Part shown: in pieces, positions 1 through 4,248 of the stretch
How the letters are laid out: the number at the start of each line of letters is the position of its first letter
How positions within the stretch are numbered: position 1 is the first letter of the stretch
NCBI GenBank assembly: GCA_036517755.1
Contig: DATDUH010000019.1
Coordinates: 1 to 5,122, forward strand
DNA length: 5,122 nucleotides
DNA from: JACOXB01 sp036517755
Lineage (GTDB): Bacteria; Patescibacteriota; Minisyncoccia; UBA6257; Colwellbacteraceae
Direction: 5' to 3'
The notes under the pieces: model-generated
Databases searched by the model: none
Seen by the model: only the letters and a program-made list of their open reading frames with translations
Told to the model about the DNA's origin: nothing
Position numbers and translations under genes: made by a program

Positions 1-157
1 CTGGGCTCGGTGGGCGGAATTCCCCCCACACTCCCCTTCCGCCCGCCTCGCCTTGCCTGCCCGACCGAAACTCTTGAGTGAAGGCGGGAACCAGAGCGGA
101 AAAGACGATTTCAAGTTTTTCTTTGGCGGCGGATTCTTTCAATACAGAAAAAAGCAC
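1..157 (-). other. GC-rich edge with open frames on both strands; possible gene fragment
   Basis: No gene can be called firmly here. On the minus strand a frame opens at GTG (157-155), overlapping the last base of the glycosidase stop codon, and stays open for 52 codons to the window edge. It begins VLFSVLKESAAKEKL, continues with a plausible amphipathic stretch, and then becomes Gly/Arg-rich. On the plus strand another frame is open from base 2 to a TGA at 176-178 and ends KKHYFDRDS. High GC content makes long open frames likely by chance, and I recognise neither product. If the minus frame is real it would be translationally coupled to the glycosidase; if the plus frame is real it would be the 3' end of a convergent gene overlapping the glycosidase by 22 nt. 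An A6 run at 148-153 (U6 on the minus strand) follows the glycosidase stop, but no good hairpin precedes it. Confidence 0.2.
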
Positions 158-1494
158 TATTTTGATCGCGACTCTTGATACCACTTGCTAATCATTTTTT
201 CCGCTTCTTTGCCTCTCGCTCCTTCTTCGTCCCAATAACCTACGTCCCAATAACCTAAACCACCTAACCCTTTGTCCCAGAAGTCCTCACCCCAGAAAAA
301 GATTCCGTCCAGCACTCCTTCGTTCCTGGCAATGACATTAAACAATGCCTGGTGCATGTTGGCCTGCTGTTCTTGAGCATCATCAATTGAGTTGCCGTTT
401 CTATCAACCAGATTTCTTTCATAAAGATTGTTCGGCTCATACACGTTTTCGAGCATCTCCCCCTCGTACCCGGCATAAAGACTTGTCTTATTGGAATACT
501 CAAGAAACATCAGAGGCTTATCCGGGTATTTACTTGCAAGCGGTATAAGATAGTTTTCGAAAATCCTCTGCCAGCCTCGTTCAAATTCAGAAACTTTCGT
601 ATCTCCATTCGGTAAATTCTCAAGGACGCTAAAATAGGCGCTAATTCCGATAACATCAAAATTAATGTCCTCCCATAAAAGCTTGGCGATCTGGTGATAA
701 TAGACTCTTCCATCAATCGCCGCCGCGTGCATGTCATAAGTCACTTTGCCCTGATACGCTTGGCGCACCGCAGAAAGCATCGAGCCAATTTCTTTTATAA
801 AACCGCCCTTTTCACTATTAAAGTCCCGCGTCCTAAAAAGCCCCTCGGTCTCTGTTCCCAAAGAGTACATCTCCACTCCCTCTTCTTGAGCGATTTGTGC
901 AAAATGGACTGCATTTTCGCTGTAGGACCGCCAGAATTCAGATACAAACTGGGTACGATCAGGATGATTCTCGTTCCAGGGCCAATCGGACCCGTCTTCT
1001 TGAGGGAGTCCCAGTTGCGATCGATGATAGGGATGCGTCCCTGATATCCCCGCATCCTCAAGGGCAAGGGTCAGATAAACATGGAAACCGCGGTCTCTGA
1101 GTTCTCTAATCAGGCGTCTTAAATCATCATCTTTATAAGTTGGTACATCAACACCTTGGTACTTCCTTTCCACTGTTGAGTCGAGGCTATCATCTACAAA
1201 AAGGGCAACCGATATGCCCACCCAGTTGGCGCCTAAGCCACGCAAGTACTCAAAATAGTCAGGATCAAAAGACTTCACCAGATTCTGGTTAAAATCACCA
1301 TACGTTCCCATGTGCGCGCCGCGTGCGAATTGTAAATTTCCCTCCTCAATTTTCCAGTCCTCGCCCTTCGGGATTTTAGAGAAAATAATAGTGCCCATCC
1401 CGGCCACAAGCACTACTATCAAAAAGACGATGACAGGAACGAGGCGCTGCCTTTTTAGAAATACTTGAGCTTTTATTTTTTGAAATAATTCCAT
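157..1494 (-). CDS. Membrane-anchored GH113-like (beta/alpha)8-barrel glycosidase
   Basis: This 445-residue protein is probably a cell-surface glycoside hydrolase of clan GH-A. Seen in the sequence: a basic N-terminus (KIKAQVFLKRQR), one hydrophobic segment at about 18-38 acting as signal anchor, a short linker, and a barrel domain from about 55 to 440. Barrel signatures include LGANWVGISV (87-96), RDRGFHVYLTLAL (133-145), YSLGTETEG (210-218), FDVIGISAYF (279-288), PLMFLEYSN (327-335) and GIFFWGEDFW (397-406). By analogy with GH113 and GTA-type barrels, E215 would be the acid/base and E332 the nucleophile. The substrate cannot be read from sequence; GH113 members act on mannans. Residues 364-375 resemble a calcium-binding Asp/Asn loop, and 414-422 carry a duplicated GYWD motif. 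ATG at 1494 lies 16 nt downstream of the tRNA-Ser 3' end on the same strand with no clear Shine-Dalgarno site, so it is probably co-transcribed with that tRNA. Fold is fairly sure, family less so. Confidence 0.8.
   Translation of the reverse strand: MELFQKIKAQVFLKRQRLVPVIVFLIVVLVAGMGTIIFSKIPKGEDWKIEEGNLQFARGAHMGTYGDFNQNLVKSFDPDYFEYLRGLGANWVGISVALFVDDSLDSTVERKYQGVDVPTYKDDDLRRLIRELRDRGFHVYLTLALEDAGISGTHPYHRSQLGLPQEDGSDWPWNENHPDRTQFVSEFWRSYSENAVHFAQIAQEEGVEMYSLGTETEGLFRTRDFNSEKGGFIKEIGSMLSAVRQAYQGKVTYDMHAAAIDGRVYYHQIAKLLWEDINFDVIGISAYFSVLENLPNGDTKVSEFERGWQRIFENYLIPLASKYPDKPLMFLEYSNKTSLYAGYEGEMLENVYEPNNLYERNLVDRNGNSIDDAQEQQANMHQALFNVIARNEGVLDGIFFWGEDFWDKGLGGLGYWDVGYWDEEGARGKEAEKMISKWYQESRSK
228..257 (-). 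repeat. Perfect 15-bp tandem duplication inside the glycosidase gene
   Basis: The 15-mer CGTCCCAATAACCTA occurs twice head to tail, at 228-242 and 243-257, with no mismatch. On the coding (minus) strand it gives five residues in frame, producing GYWDVGYWDE at residues 414-423 near the end of the barrel. The identical codons point to a recent slippage-type duplication rather than an old structural repeat; that is an inference. Confidence 0.85.
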
Positions 1495-1510
1495 ATTGTT
1501 CTATCCCAAC

Positions 1511-1600
1511 TGGCGGTAGGGGTGGGATTCGAACCCACGATGCCCTTTCGGACATAGCAGTTTTCAAGACTGCCGCCATCGTCCACTCGGCCACCCTACC
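1511..1600 (-). tRNA. tRNA-Ser(UGA), CCA encoded
   Basis: The minus strand folds as a class II tRNA. The acceptor stem is GGTAGGG (1600-1594) with CCCTACC (1521-1515), the discriminator is G at 1514, and CCA is encoded at 1513-1511. The anticodon stem GCAGT/ACTGC encloses loop CTTGAAA, giving anticodon UGA, which reads UCA and UCN serine codons. The long variable arm ATGTCC-GAAA-GGGCAT is closed by a GNRA-type loop, and the T arm is GTGGG-TTCGAAT-CCCAC. The long variable arm is the serine hallmark and agrees with the anticodon. It lies 16 nt upstream of the glycosidase start on the same strand and diverges from tRNA-Ala(GGC) across a 56-bp gap. Confidence 0.97.
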
Positions 1601-1610
1601 GTTAGTTAAG

Positions 1611-1637
1611 ATTATCTTTTCAAATTCGCGTTTTCAA
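1611..1637 (-). promoter_or_regulatory. Putative promoter of tRNA-Ser(UGA) and glycosidase gene
   Basis: On the minus strand TTGAAA (1637-1632) acts as a -35 box and GATAAT (1616-1611) as a -10 box, matching the consensus at 4 of 6 and 5 of 6 positions. The spacer is short at 15 nt. Initiation would fall about 4 nt before the mature tRNA 5' end at 1600. It overlaps the opposing promoter of tRNA-Ala(GGC), so the two transcripts may interfere. Confidence 0.45.
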
Positions 1638-1646
1638 GGTTATAAT
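1617..1646 (+). promoter_or_regulatory. Putative promoter of tRNA-Ala(GGC)
   Basis: A perfect TATAAT at 1641-1646 lies 10 nt before the tRNA 5' end. The -35 box would be TTTTCA (1617-1622, 18-nt spacer) or TTTCAA (1618-1623, 17-nt spacer). Position and -10 quality fit a tRNA promoter well; the -35 assignment is weaker. Confidence 0.6.
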
Positions 1647-1656
1647 AATGGCCGTT

Positions 1657-1729
1657 GGGCCGTTATCTTAGTTGGCAGAGCGCCACGCTGGCAGCGTGGA
1701 GGTCACCGGTTCAAATCCGGTACGGTCCA
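1657..1729 (+). tRNA. tRNA-Ala(GGC), CCA not encoded, odd D stem
   Basis: The acceptor stem GGGCCGT (1657-1663) pairs with ACGGTCC (1722-1728) and contains the G3:U70 wobble pair that is the alanine identity element. The anticodon stem CCACG/CGTGG encloses loop CTGGCAG, giving anticodon GGC, which reads GCC and GCU. The T arm is CCGG-T-T-CAAAT-CCGG inside the usual framework, and the discriminator A is at 1729. The next bases are CTA, so CCA must be added by nucleotidyltransferase. In the D stem, position 10 is T instead of the usual G and faces C25 as a mismatch, and T13:G22 is a wobble pair. The second tRNA-Ala in this window has a normal D stem, so this one is somewhat degenerate, though probably functional. 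Confidence 0.93.
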
Positions 1730-1769
1730 CTACCTAGTTAAAATCTCGGAACGTCACCTCATTATCCAG

Positions 1770-1798
1770 TTGACGGGATTTCGGTTACATTGTTTAAT
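1770..1798 (+). promoter_or_regulatory. Putative promoter of the tmk-thyX operon
   Basis: TTGACG (1770-1775) and TTTAAT (1793-1798) are separated by 17 nt and match the sigma-70-type consensus at 5 of 6 and 4 of 6 positions. Initiation near 1805 would give a leader of about 70 nt before the tmk GTG. The gap between tRNA-Ala(GGC) and tmk contains no other pair of boxes this good. Confidence 0.5.
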
Positions 1799-1831
1799 TC
1801 GGCTAGCCGCGTTTGACGCGGAAGAATTAAA
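1793..1831 (+). promoter_or_regulatory. Nested dyad over the tmk -10 box; possible operator or leader hairpin
   Basis: An outer 8-bp perfect inverted repeat, TTTAATTC (1793-1800) with GAATTAAA (1824-1831), encloses an inner hairpin CCGCG (1807-1811), loop TTTGA, CGCGG (1817-1821). The outer left arm coincides with the proposed -10 box, as expected of a DNA operator. The inner hairpin would lie at the extreme 5' end of the mRNA, where it could protect the transcript. No U-run follows, so it is not a normal intrinsic terminator for the upstream tRNA. Function is inferred only from position. Confidence 0.4.
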
Positions 1832-1861
1832 ATCGATTGTTCGTTGATTCTTGAATACCGA

Positions 1862-1869
1862 GAGGAGGG
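1862..1869 (+). promoter_or_regulatory. Ribosome binding site of tmk
   Basis: GAGGAGGG ends 6 nt before the GTG at 1876. This strong Shine-Dalgarno match decides the non-ATG start and places the P-loop at the normal distance from the N-terminus. Confidence 0.85.
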
Positions 1870-1875
1870 ACGGTT

Positions 1876-2526
1876 GTGAGCGGTTTTTTTGTGGCGCTTG
1901 AGGGGATTGATGGCGCCGGTAAGGATACCCTGGTTCAAACACTTGCTAATTTCTTCGAGCAGGTGCAGGGACGAGATCGGGTTCTGCTAACCGAGGAGCC
2001 AAGTCAAGGCGAGACTGGTCAGCTGATCCGACAGATGCTCGACAAGAAGGTGTCGGCTCCGTCGACTAACTTCGAATTTCAGCGTCTGTTCGTTCGCGAC
2101 AGGCGGGAACACCTCGAGACGGTCATCCGACCGGCTCTCAAGAGCGGTATGGTCGTCGTCTCGGCAAGATACTGGCTGTCAACGCTGGCCTACGGCATAC
2201 TCGAGGGACCAGTGGAGCAATACCTCGATCTTCATCGGGAAGTGATCGGGGAGCAGATGCTTGTTCCTGATCTTACGCTGCTACTTGATCTTGACCCGGA
2301 GATCGGGCTCGAGCGAATCCGGGCGGCTGGTCGGCACTTCGACCACTTCGCCAAGCTTGGACTTCTCGAGCGAATCCGGGCGAACTATCTCGATCTTGTC
2401 CGGCGGCAAGAGGAGCTTGGACTCGGCGAGATCGTGGTCGTTGATGCCGTGTGGCCTAAGAAGTATGTCTTCGATGCGGCGCTCCGCGTCATCATTCGAA
2501 GACTTCTAGAGCAAAAGGAGGGCTGA
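1876..2526 (+). CDS. tmk: Thymidylate kinase (dTMP kinase)
   Basis: Cytosolic kinase converting dTMP and ATP to dTDP and ADP. The 216 residues match the usual family length. Seen: P-loop GIDGAGKDT (10-18) with K16; dTMP-side motif EPSQGETGQLIR (41-52); LFVRDRREHL (71-80) with D75-R76; SARYWLSTLAYG (96-107) where the family usually has DRY/DRH..S..AY; PDLTLLLDLDPEIGLERI (131-148); and a LID-like stretch GRHFDHFAKLGLLERIRANY (152-171). Two positions depart from consensus: D17 replaces the usual Ser/Thr after the P-loop lysine, and A97 replaces the Asp of the DR motif. Both may be lineage variants, since the rest of the framework is intact. GTG is chosen as start because of the strong upstream Shine-Dalgarno site. 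It lies 4 nt upstream of thyX, whose product makes its substrate. GC content is higher than in flanking genes. Confidence 0.93.
   Translation: MSGFFVALEGIDGAGKDTLVQTLANFFEQVQGRDRVLLTEEPSQGETGQLIRQMLDKKVSAPSTNFEFQRLFVRDRREHLETVIRPALKSGMVVVSARYWLSTLAYGILEGPVEQYLDLHREVIGEQMLVPDLTLLLDLDPEIGLERIRAAGRHFDHFAKLGLLERIRANYLDLVRRQEELGLGEIVVVDAVWPKKYVFDAALRVIIRRLLEQKEG
2308..2382 (+). repeat. 18-bp exact direct repeat inside tmk
   Basis: The 18-mer CTCGAGCGAATCCGGGCG occurs at 2308-2325 and 2365-2382, 57 nt apart and in the same frame. Both copies encode LERIRA (residues 145-150 and 164-169), on either side of the LID-like region. Both protein segments sit where family members have similar helices, so convergence under strong codon bias is possible, but identity at every third position is notable. 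Confidence 0.8.
2515..2522 (+). promoter_or_regulatory. Ribosome binding site of thyX, inside the end of tmk
   Basis: AAGGAGGG lies in the last codons of tmk, with 8 nt between it and the thyX ATG at 2531. It supports that ATG and translation of both genes from one message. Confidence 0.8.
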
Positions 2527-2530
2527 GGAG

Positions 2531-3316
2531 ATGCACAAAGTCGAACCGCAAGTGTTTCTCATCGGCGAAACTAGGGTGGTCGAGGAGGGACTCCAGGCTT
2601 ACCTCGATCACATCGGCGTGCCAGACTGGGTCTCGGATGCGCCGACCGATACCGAACGGATCATCGAGGTGATGGGGCGCGTCTGCTACCGGAGCTGGGT
2701 GCCAGGGATGAACCGTAACGTCACCAAGGTCCGTGAGCATAACAGCGATTACCTCGCGAACGTGCTCAACGTTAGGCACGGCTCGGTGATCGAGCATCCG
2801 GTGATGAACTTCGTTTTCGCCGATGTTTCAAGGGTCTTCACCCACGAGCTCGTTCGTCACCGGGTCGGCGTGGCCATCTCCCAGGAGAGCCTGCGGTTCG
2901 TCCGGCTCGAGGATCTGGGTCAGTGGCTACCGGCCGTGATCCGCGAGGATGAGGGGGCGGTCGAGATCTTCGTTCGAACATTTGAGGAACTCGAGCGTCT
3001 CCAGCTCGAGCTCGCCCGGCACTTCGGGCTCGATGATGAGGGGGTGCCATTCAAGAAGAAGAAGGTCATCACCTCGGCCATGAGGCGGATTGCGCCCATC
3101 GGACTCGCTACCACCATCGGTTGGTCGGCGAACCCGCGGACGATCCGCTGGCTACTCGAGATGCGGACCGATCCGAGCGCCGAAGAGGAAATTCGCCTTG
3201 TCTTCGGCAAGGTGGGGGAGATCGTCTGCGCCCGCTACCCCAACCTCTTCGGCGACTTCGAGGTCGAGGAGGTCGACGGCCTGCCTTGGTACAAGCCGTT
3301 GAACTCGAAAGTGTAG
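2531..3316 (+). CDS. thyX: FAD-dependent thymidylate synthase ThyX
   Basis: Flavin-dependent thymidylate synthase: dUMP plus methylenetetrahydrofolate and NADPH gives dTMP and tetrahydrofolate, with FAD carrying the hydride. The family acts as a homotetramer. The 261 residues include the ThyX signature RHRVGVAISQESLRF (109-123), the longer RHRx8S spacing with S120, and Q118-E119 in place of the common N-E. Downstream family positions are MRRIAPIGLATTIGWSANPRTIRWLLEMR (184-212), with R203 and R212, and the SAEEEIR segment (216-222), corresponding to the usual AQxEIR. The protein is a little longer than the common 220-250 residues because of an N-terminal extension of about 40 residues before VCYRSW (51-56). 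It follows tmk by 4 nt, so synthase and kinase are made together. A strong terminator follows 6 nt after the stop. No classical thyA is in the window. Confidence 0.96.
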   Translation: MHKVEPQVFLIGETRVVEEGLQAYLDHIGVPDWVSDAPTDTERIIEVMGRVCYRSWVPGMNRNVTKVREHNSDYLANVLNVRHGSVIEHPVMNFVFADVSRVFTHELVRHRVGVAISQESLRFVRLEDLGQWLPAVIREDEGAVEIFVRTFEELERLQLELARHFGLDDEGVPFKKKKVITSAMRRIAPIGLATTIGWSANPRTIRWLLEMRTDPSAEEEIRLVFGKVGEIVCARYPNLFGDFEVEEVDGLPWYKPLNSKV

Positions 3317-3322
3317 CACCCG

Positions 3323-3363
3323 AGGGGTCGCCGCGCCAAGCGCGGCGGCCCCTTTCGATTTTT
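3323..3363 (+). terminator. Intrinsic terminator of the tmk-thyX operon
   Basis: GGGGTCGCCGCGC (3324-3336) pairs with GCGCGGCGGCCCC (3340-3352) over 13 bp with a single U:G wobble and a 3-nt CAA loop. A3323:T3353 extends the stem. A T-rich tail follows, TTTCGATTTTT (3353-3363). It starts just after the thyX stop, closing the two-gene operon. The tail is interrupted by CGA. Confidence 0.85.
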
Positions 3364-3392
3364 GTCTTGTGGTGAGCCTGCCTGTCCTGAAC

Positions 3393-3420
3393 TTGTTGGA
3401 TGGGTCGAATCCGCTAGAAT
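3393..3420 (+). promoter_or_regulatory. Putative promoter of the DUF2238-like membrane protein gene
   Basis: TTGTTG (3393-3398) and TAGAAT (3415-3420) are separated by 16 nt. Initiation would fall at about 3427, only a base or two before the GTG at 3429. That implies a leaderless or nearly leaderless message and agrees with the absence of a Shine-Dalgarno site. Confidence 0.5.
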
Positions 3421-3428
3421 AAATTTCA

Positions 3429-4070
3429 GTGTCAAAGATTTTAGTGAAATTAGTCATCGCTGGTTATCTTTTAGCCGGCGTTATTTTGGGACTGGGTAAT
3501 CCAAGCTGGTTTCCGGATTTTTATCGCCCGCGCTTAATGGCTATTCTCGTCCTCGTTTCCATCTTTCTCATCCTCCTTCCCCGACTCATTTTTAAAGGTT
3601 CAACTAGCATAACTAAGAAAAAGGCCGTTACCGAACTTGAGTCAGTAACAGCTATCACTCTTTTTATAAATGGCCTTGGCGGCCTTGGTCTTTATAAACT
3701 TTATCTTGTCGGCTTTCCTTATGATAAATTCGCTCACCTTGTGGCTTCCTTTATTTTTGTAATAACTTTGTCGCGGTTCATTGAAGTTTGGTATGGTAAA
3801 GCGACAAATAAGTCCGTTCTTCTCGCCGGCTTTCTGGTTATTCTGGCGGGTTTGGGCTGGGAAGTGATCGAAGCCGTTTCCGATAAAGTATTAAATACTC
3901 AATTACTAGGCGGTGGTAGCAGTGAAATTATTAGCGATACGGTTTGGGATGTGGTGATGGACTTTTTTGGAGTCATTTCGGGAATCAGTTTAGCGCTCTT
4001 TCGAAAACGTCGGCCGGCGATGGAGTTAGCGGCCGTCACTAAGCGGAGGGTACAGGATTCGAACCTGTGA
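3429..4070 (+). CDS. DUF2238/VanZ-like multi-spanning membrane protein
   Basis: Predicted integral membrane protein of 213 residues with about six hydrophobic segments, near 4-22, 36-54, 70-92, 101-119, 129-147 and 176-191. Conserved-looking polar residues sit at segment edges: YDKFAH (98-103), GWEVIEAVSD (143-152) and ISDTVWDVVMDFFG (168-181). This H...E..E...D..WD..MD pattern resembles the DUF2238 (YjdF) group, which is related in style to VanZ. Biochemical function is unknown, and I infer none beyond a membrane location. The start is GTG at 3429; no Shine-Dalgarno site is visible, but a -10-like TAGAAT lies 8 nt upstream. The last 27 nt run antisense through tRNA-Ser(CGA), so the tail VQDSNL is the complement of the tRNA T arm. 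The natural 3' end may have been replaced. GC content is much lower than in thyX. Confidence 0.75.
   Translation: MSKILVKLVIAGYLLAGVILGLGNPSWFPDFYRPRLMAILVLVSIFLILLPRLIFKGSTSITKKKAVTELESVTAITLFINGLGGLGLYKLYLVGFPYDKFAHLVASFIFVITLSRFIEVWYGKATNKSVLLAGFLVILAGLGWEVIEAVSDKVLNTQLLGGGSSEIISDTVWDVVMDFFGVISGISLALFRKRRPAMELAAVTKRRVQDSNL
4004..4035 (-). terminator. Possible terminator of the tRNA-Ala/tRNA-Ser unit
   Basis: On the minus strand CGGCCG (4035-4030) can pair with CGGCCG (4016-4011) across a 13-nt loop. A U4 run (4007-4004) follows after three more bases. The stem is only 6 bp and the U-run short, so support is weak. It would lie inside the 3' end of the convergent membrane protein gene. Confidence 0.3.
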
Positions 4071-4128
4071 GGGGTTTCCCCCAACCGCATTTCGAGTGCG
4101 GCGCATTAGTCCACTCTGCCAACCCTCC
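4044..4128 (-). tRNA. tRNA-Ser(CGA), CCA not encoded
   Basis: A class II tRNA on the minus strand. The acceptor stem is GGAGGGT (4128-4122) with ACCCTCC (4051-4045), and the discriminator G is at 4044. The anticodon stem CCGCA/TGCGG encloses loop CTCGAAA, giving anticodon CGA for codon UCG. The long variable arm is TGGGG-AAA-CCCCT, and the T arm is ACAGG-TTCGAAT-CCTGT. The following bases are CTT, so CCA is not encoded. It begins 1 nt after the encoded CCA of tRNA-Ala(UGC), so the two are one precursor. It overlaps the 3' end of the opposing membrane protein gene by 27 nt. Confidence 0.97.
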
Positions 4129-4129
4129 C

Positions 4130-4204
4130 TGGTGGACCGTACCGGACTTGAACCGGTGACCCCCTCATTGCAAATGAGGTGCTCTACCACTGAGCTAACG
4201 GCCC
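4130..4204 (-). tRNA. tRNA-Ala(UGC), CCA encoded
   Basis: The acceptor stem GGGCCGT (4204-4198) pairs with ACGGTCC (4140-4134) and carries the G3:U70 alanine identity pair. The discriminator A is at 4133 and CCA at 4132-4130. The D stem GCTC/GAGC is regular. The anticodon stem CCTCA/TGAGG encloses loop TTTGCAA, giving anticodon UGC for GCA and GCG. The 29 nt from the T arm to the discriminator differ from tRNA-Ala(GGC) by one base. It is first in a two-tRNA unit with tRNA-Ser(CGA), separated by one base. Confidence 0.97.
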
Positions 4205-4228
4205 TCTTTAAGCGCTTGAGCGGCGTTC

Positions 4229-4248
4229 CCTGCCTGCCGGCAGGCAGG
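4229..4248. repeat. 20-bp perfect GC-rich palindrome (CPR-type dispersed repeat)
   Basis: CCTGCCTGCCGGCAGGCAGG is a perfect palindrome. It is followed by one extra CAGG unit to 4252 and flanked by a further inverted pair, CGGCG (4221-4225) and CGCCG (4253-4257). From memory, this palindrome is scattered through many Patescibacteria genomes; in-frame reads give the peptide LPAGRQ. It sits in the divergent spacer between the tRNA unit and the ATPase gene, within the proposed tRNA leader. Its role is unknown. Confidence 0.8.

Noticed and set aside
694..1044. 116-codon plus-strand frame opposite the glycosidase
   Set aside because: Shadow frame; the minus-strand protein has continuous barrel motifs through this interval.
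1376..1594. 72-codon minus-strand frame containing SERASWVRIPPLPPV
   Set aside because: It is a read through tRNA-Ser(UGA) into the glycosidase 5' end in the wrong frame; this peptide pattern is a known tRNA-derived false protein.
2492..2797. 101-codon minus-strand frame opposite the tmk/thyX junction
   Set aside because: Antisense to two well-supported genes; long only because of high GC and biased codons.
2920..3210. 96-codon minus-strand frame inside thyX, rich in serine
   Set aside because: Low-complexity shadow of thyX codons; the plus-strand frame has clear family motifs.
3152..3457. 101-codon minus-strand frame across the thyX end and terminator
   Set aside because: It crosses the strong thyX terminator hairpin and is antisense to thyX; no homologous motif seen.
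3899..4090. 63-codon minus-strand frame overlapping the membrane gene end and tRNA-Ser(CGA)
   Set aside because: It reads across a tRNA gene and the opposite strand of a well-supported coding region, with no start signal.
1657..4204. Integrative element inserted between tRNA genes
   Set aside because: No integrase, excisionase, phage gene or duplicated tRNA 3' fragment in direct orientation was found; only whole tRNA genes in inverted orientation are present.
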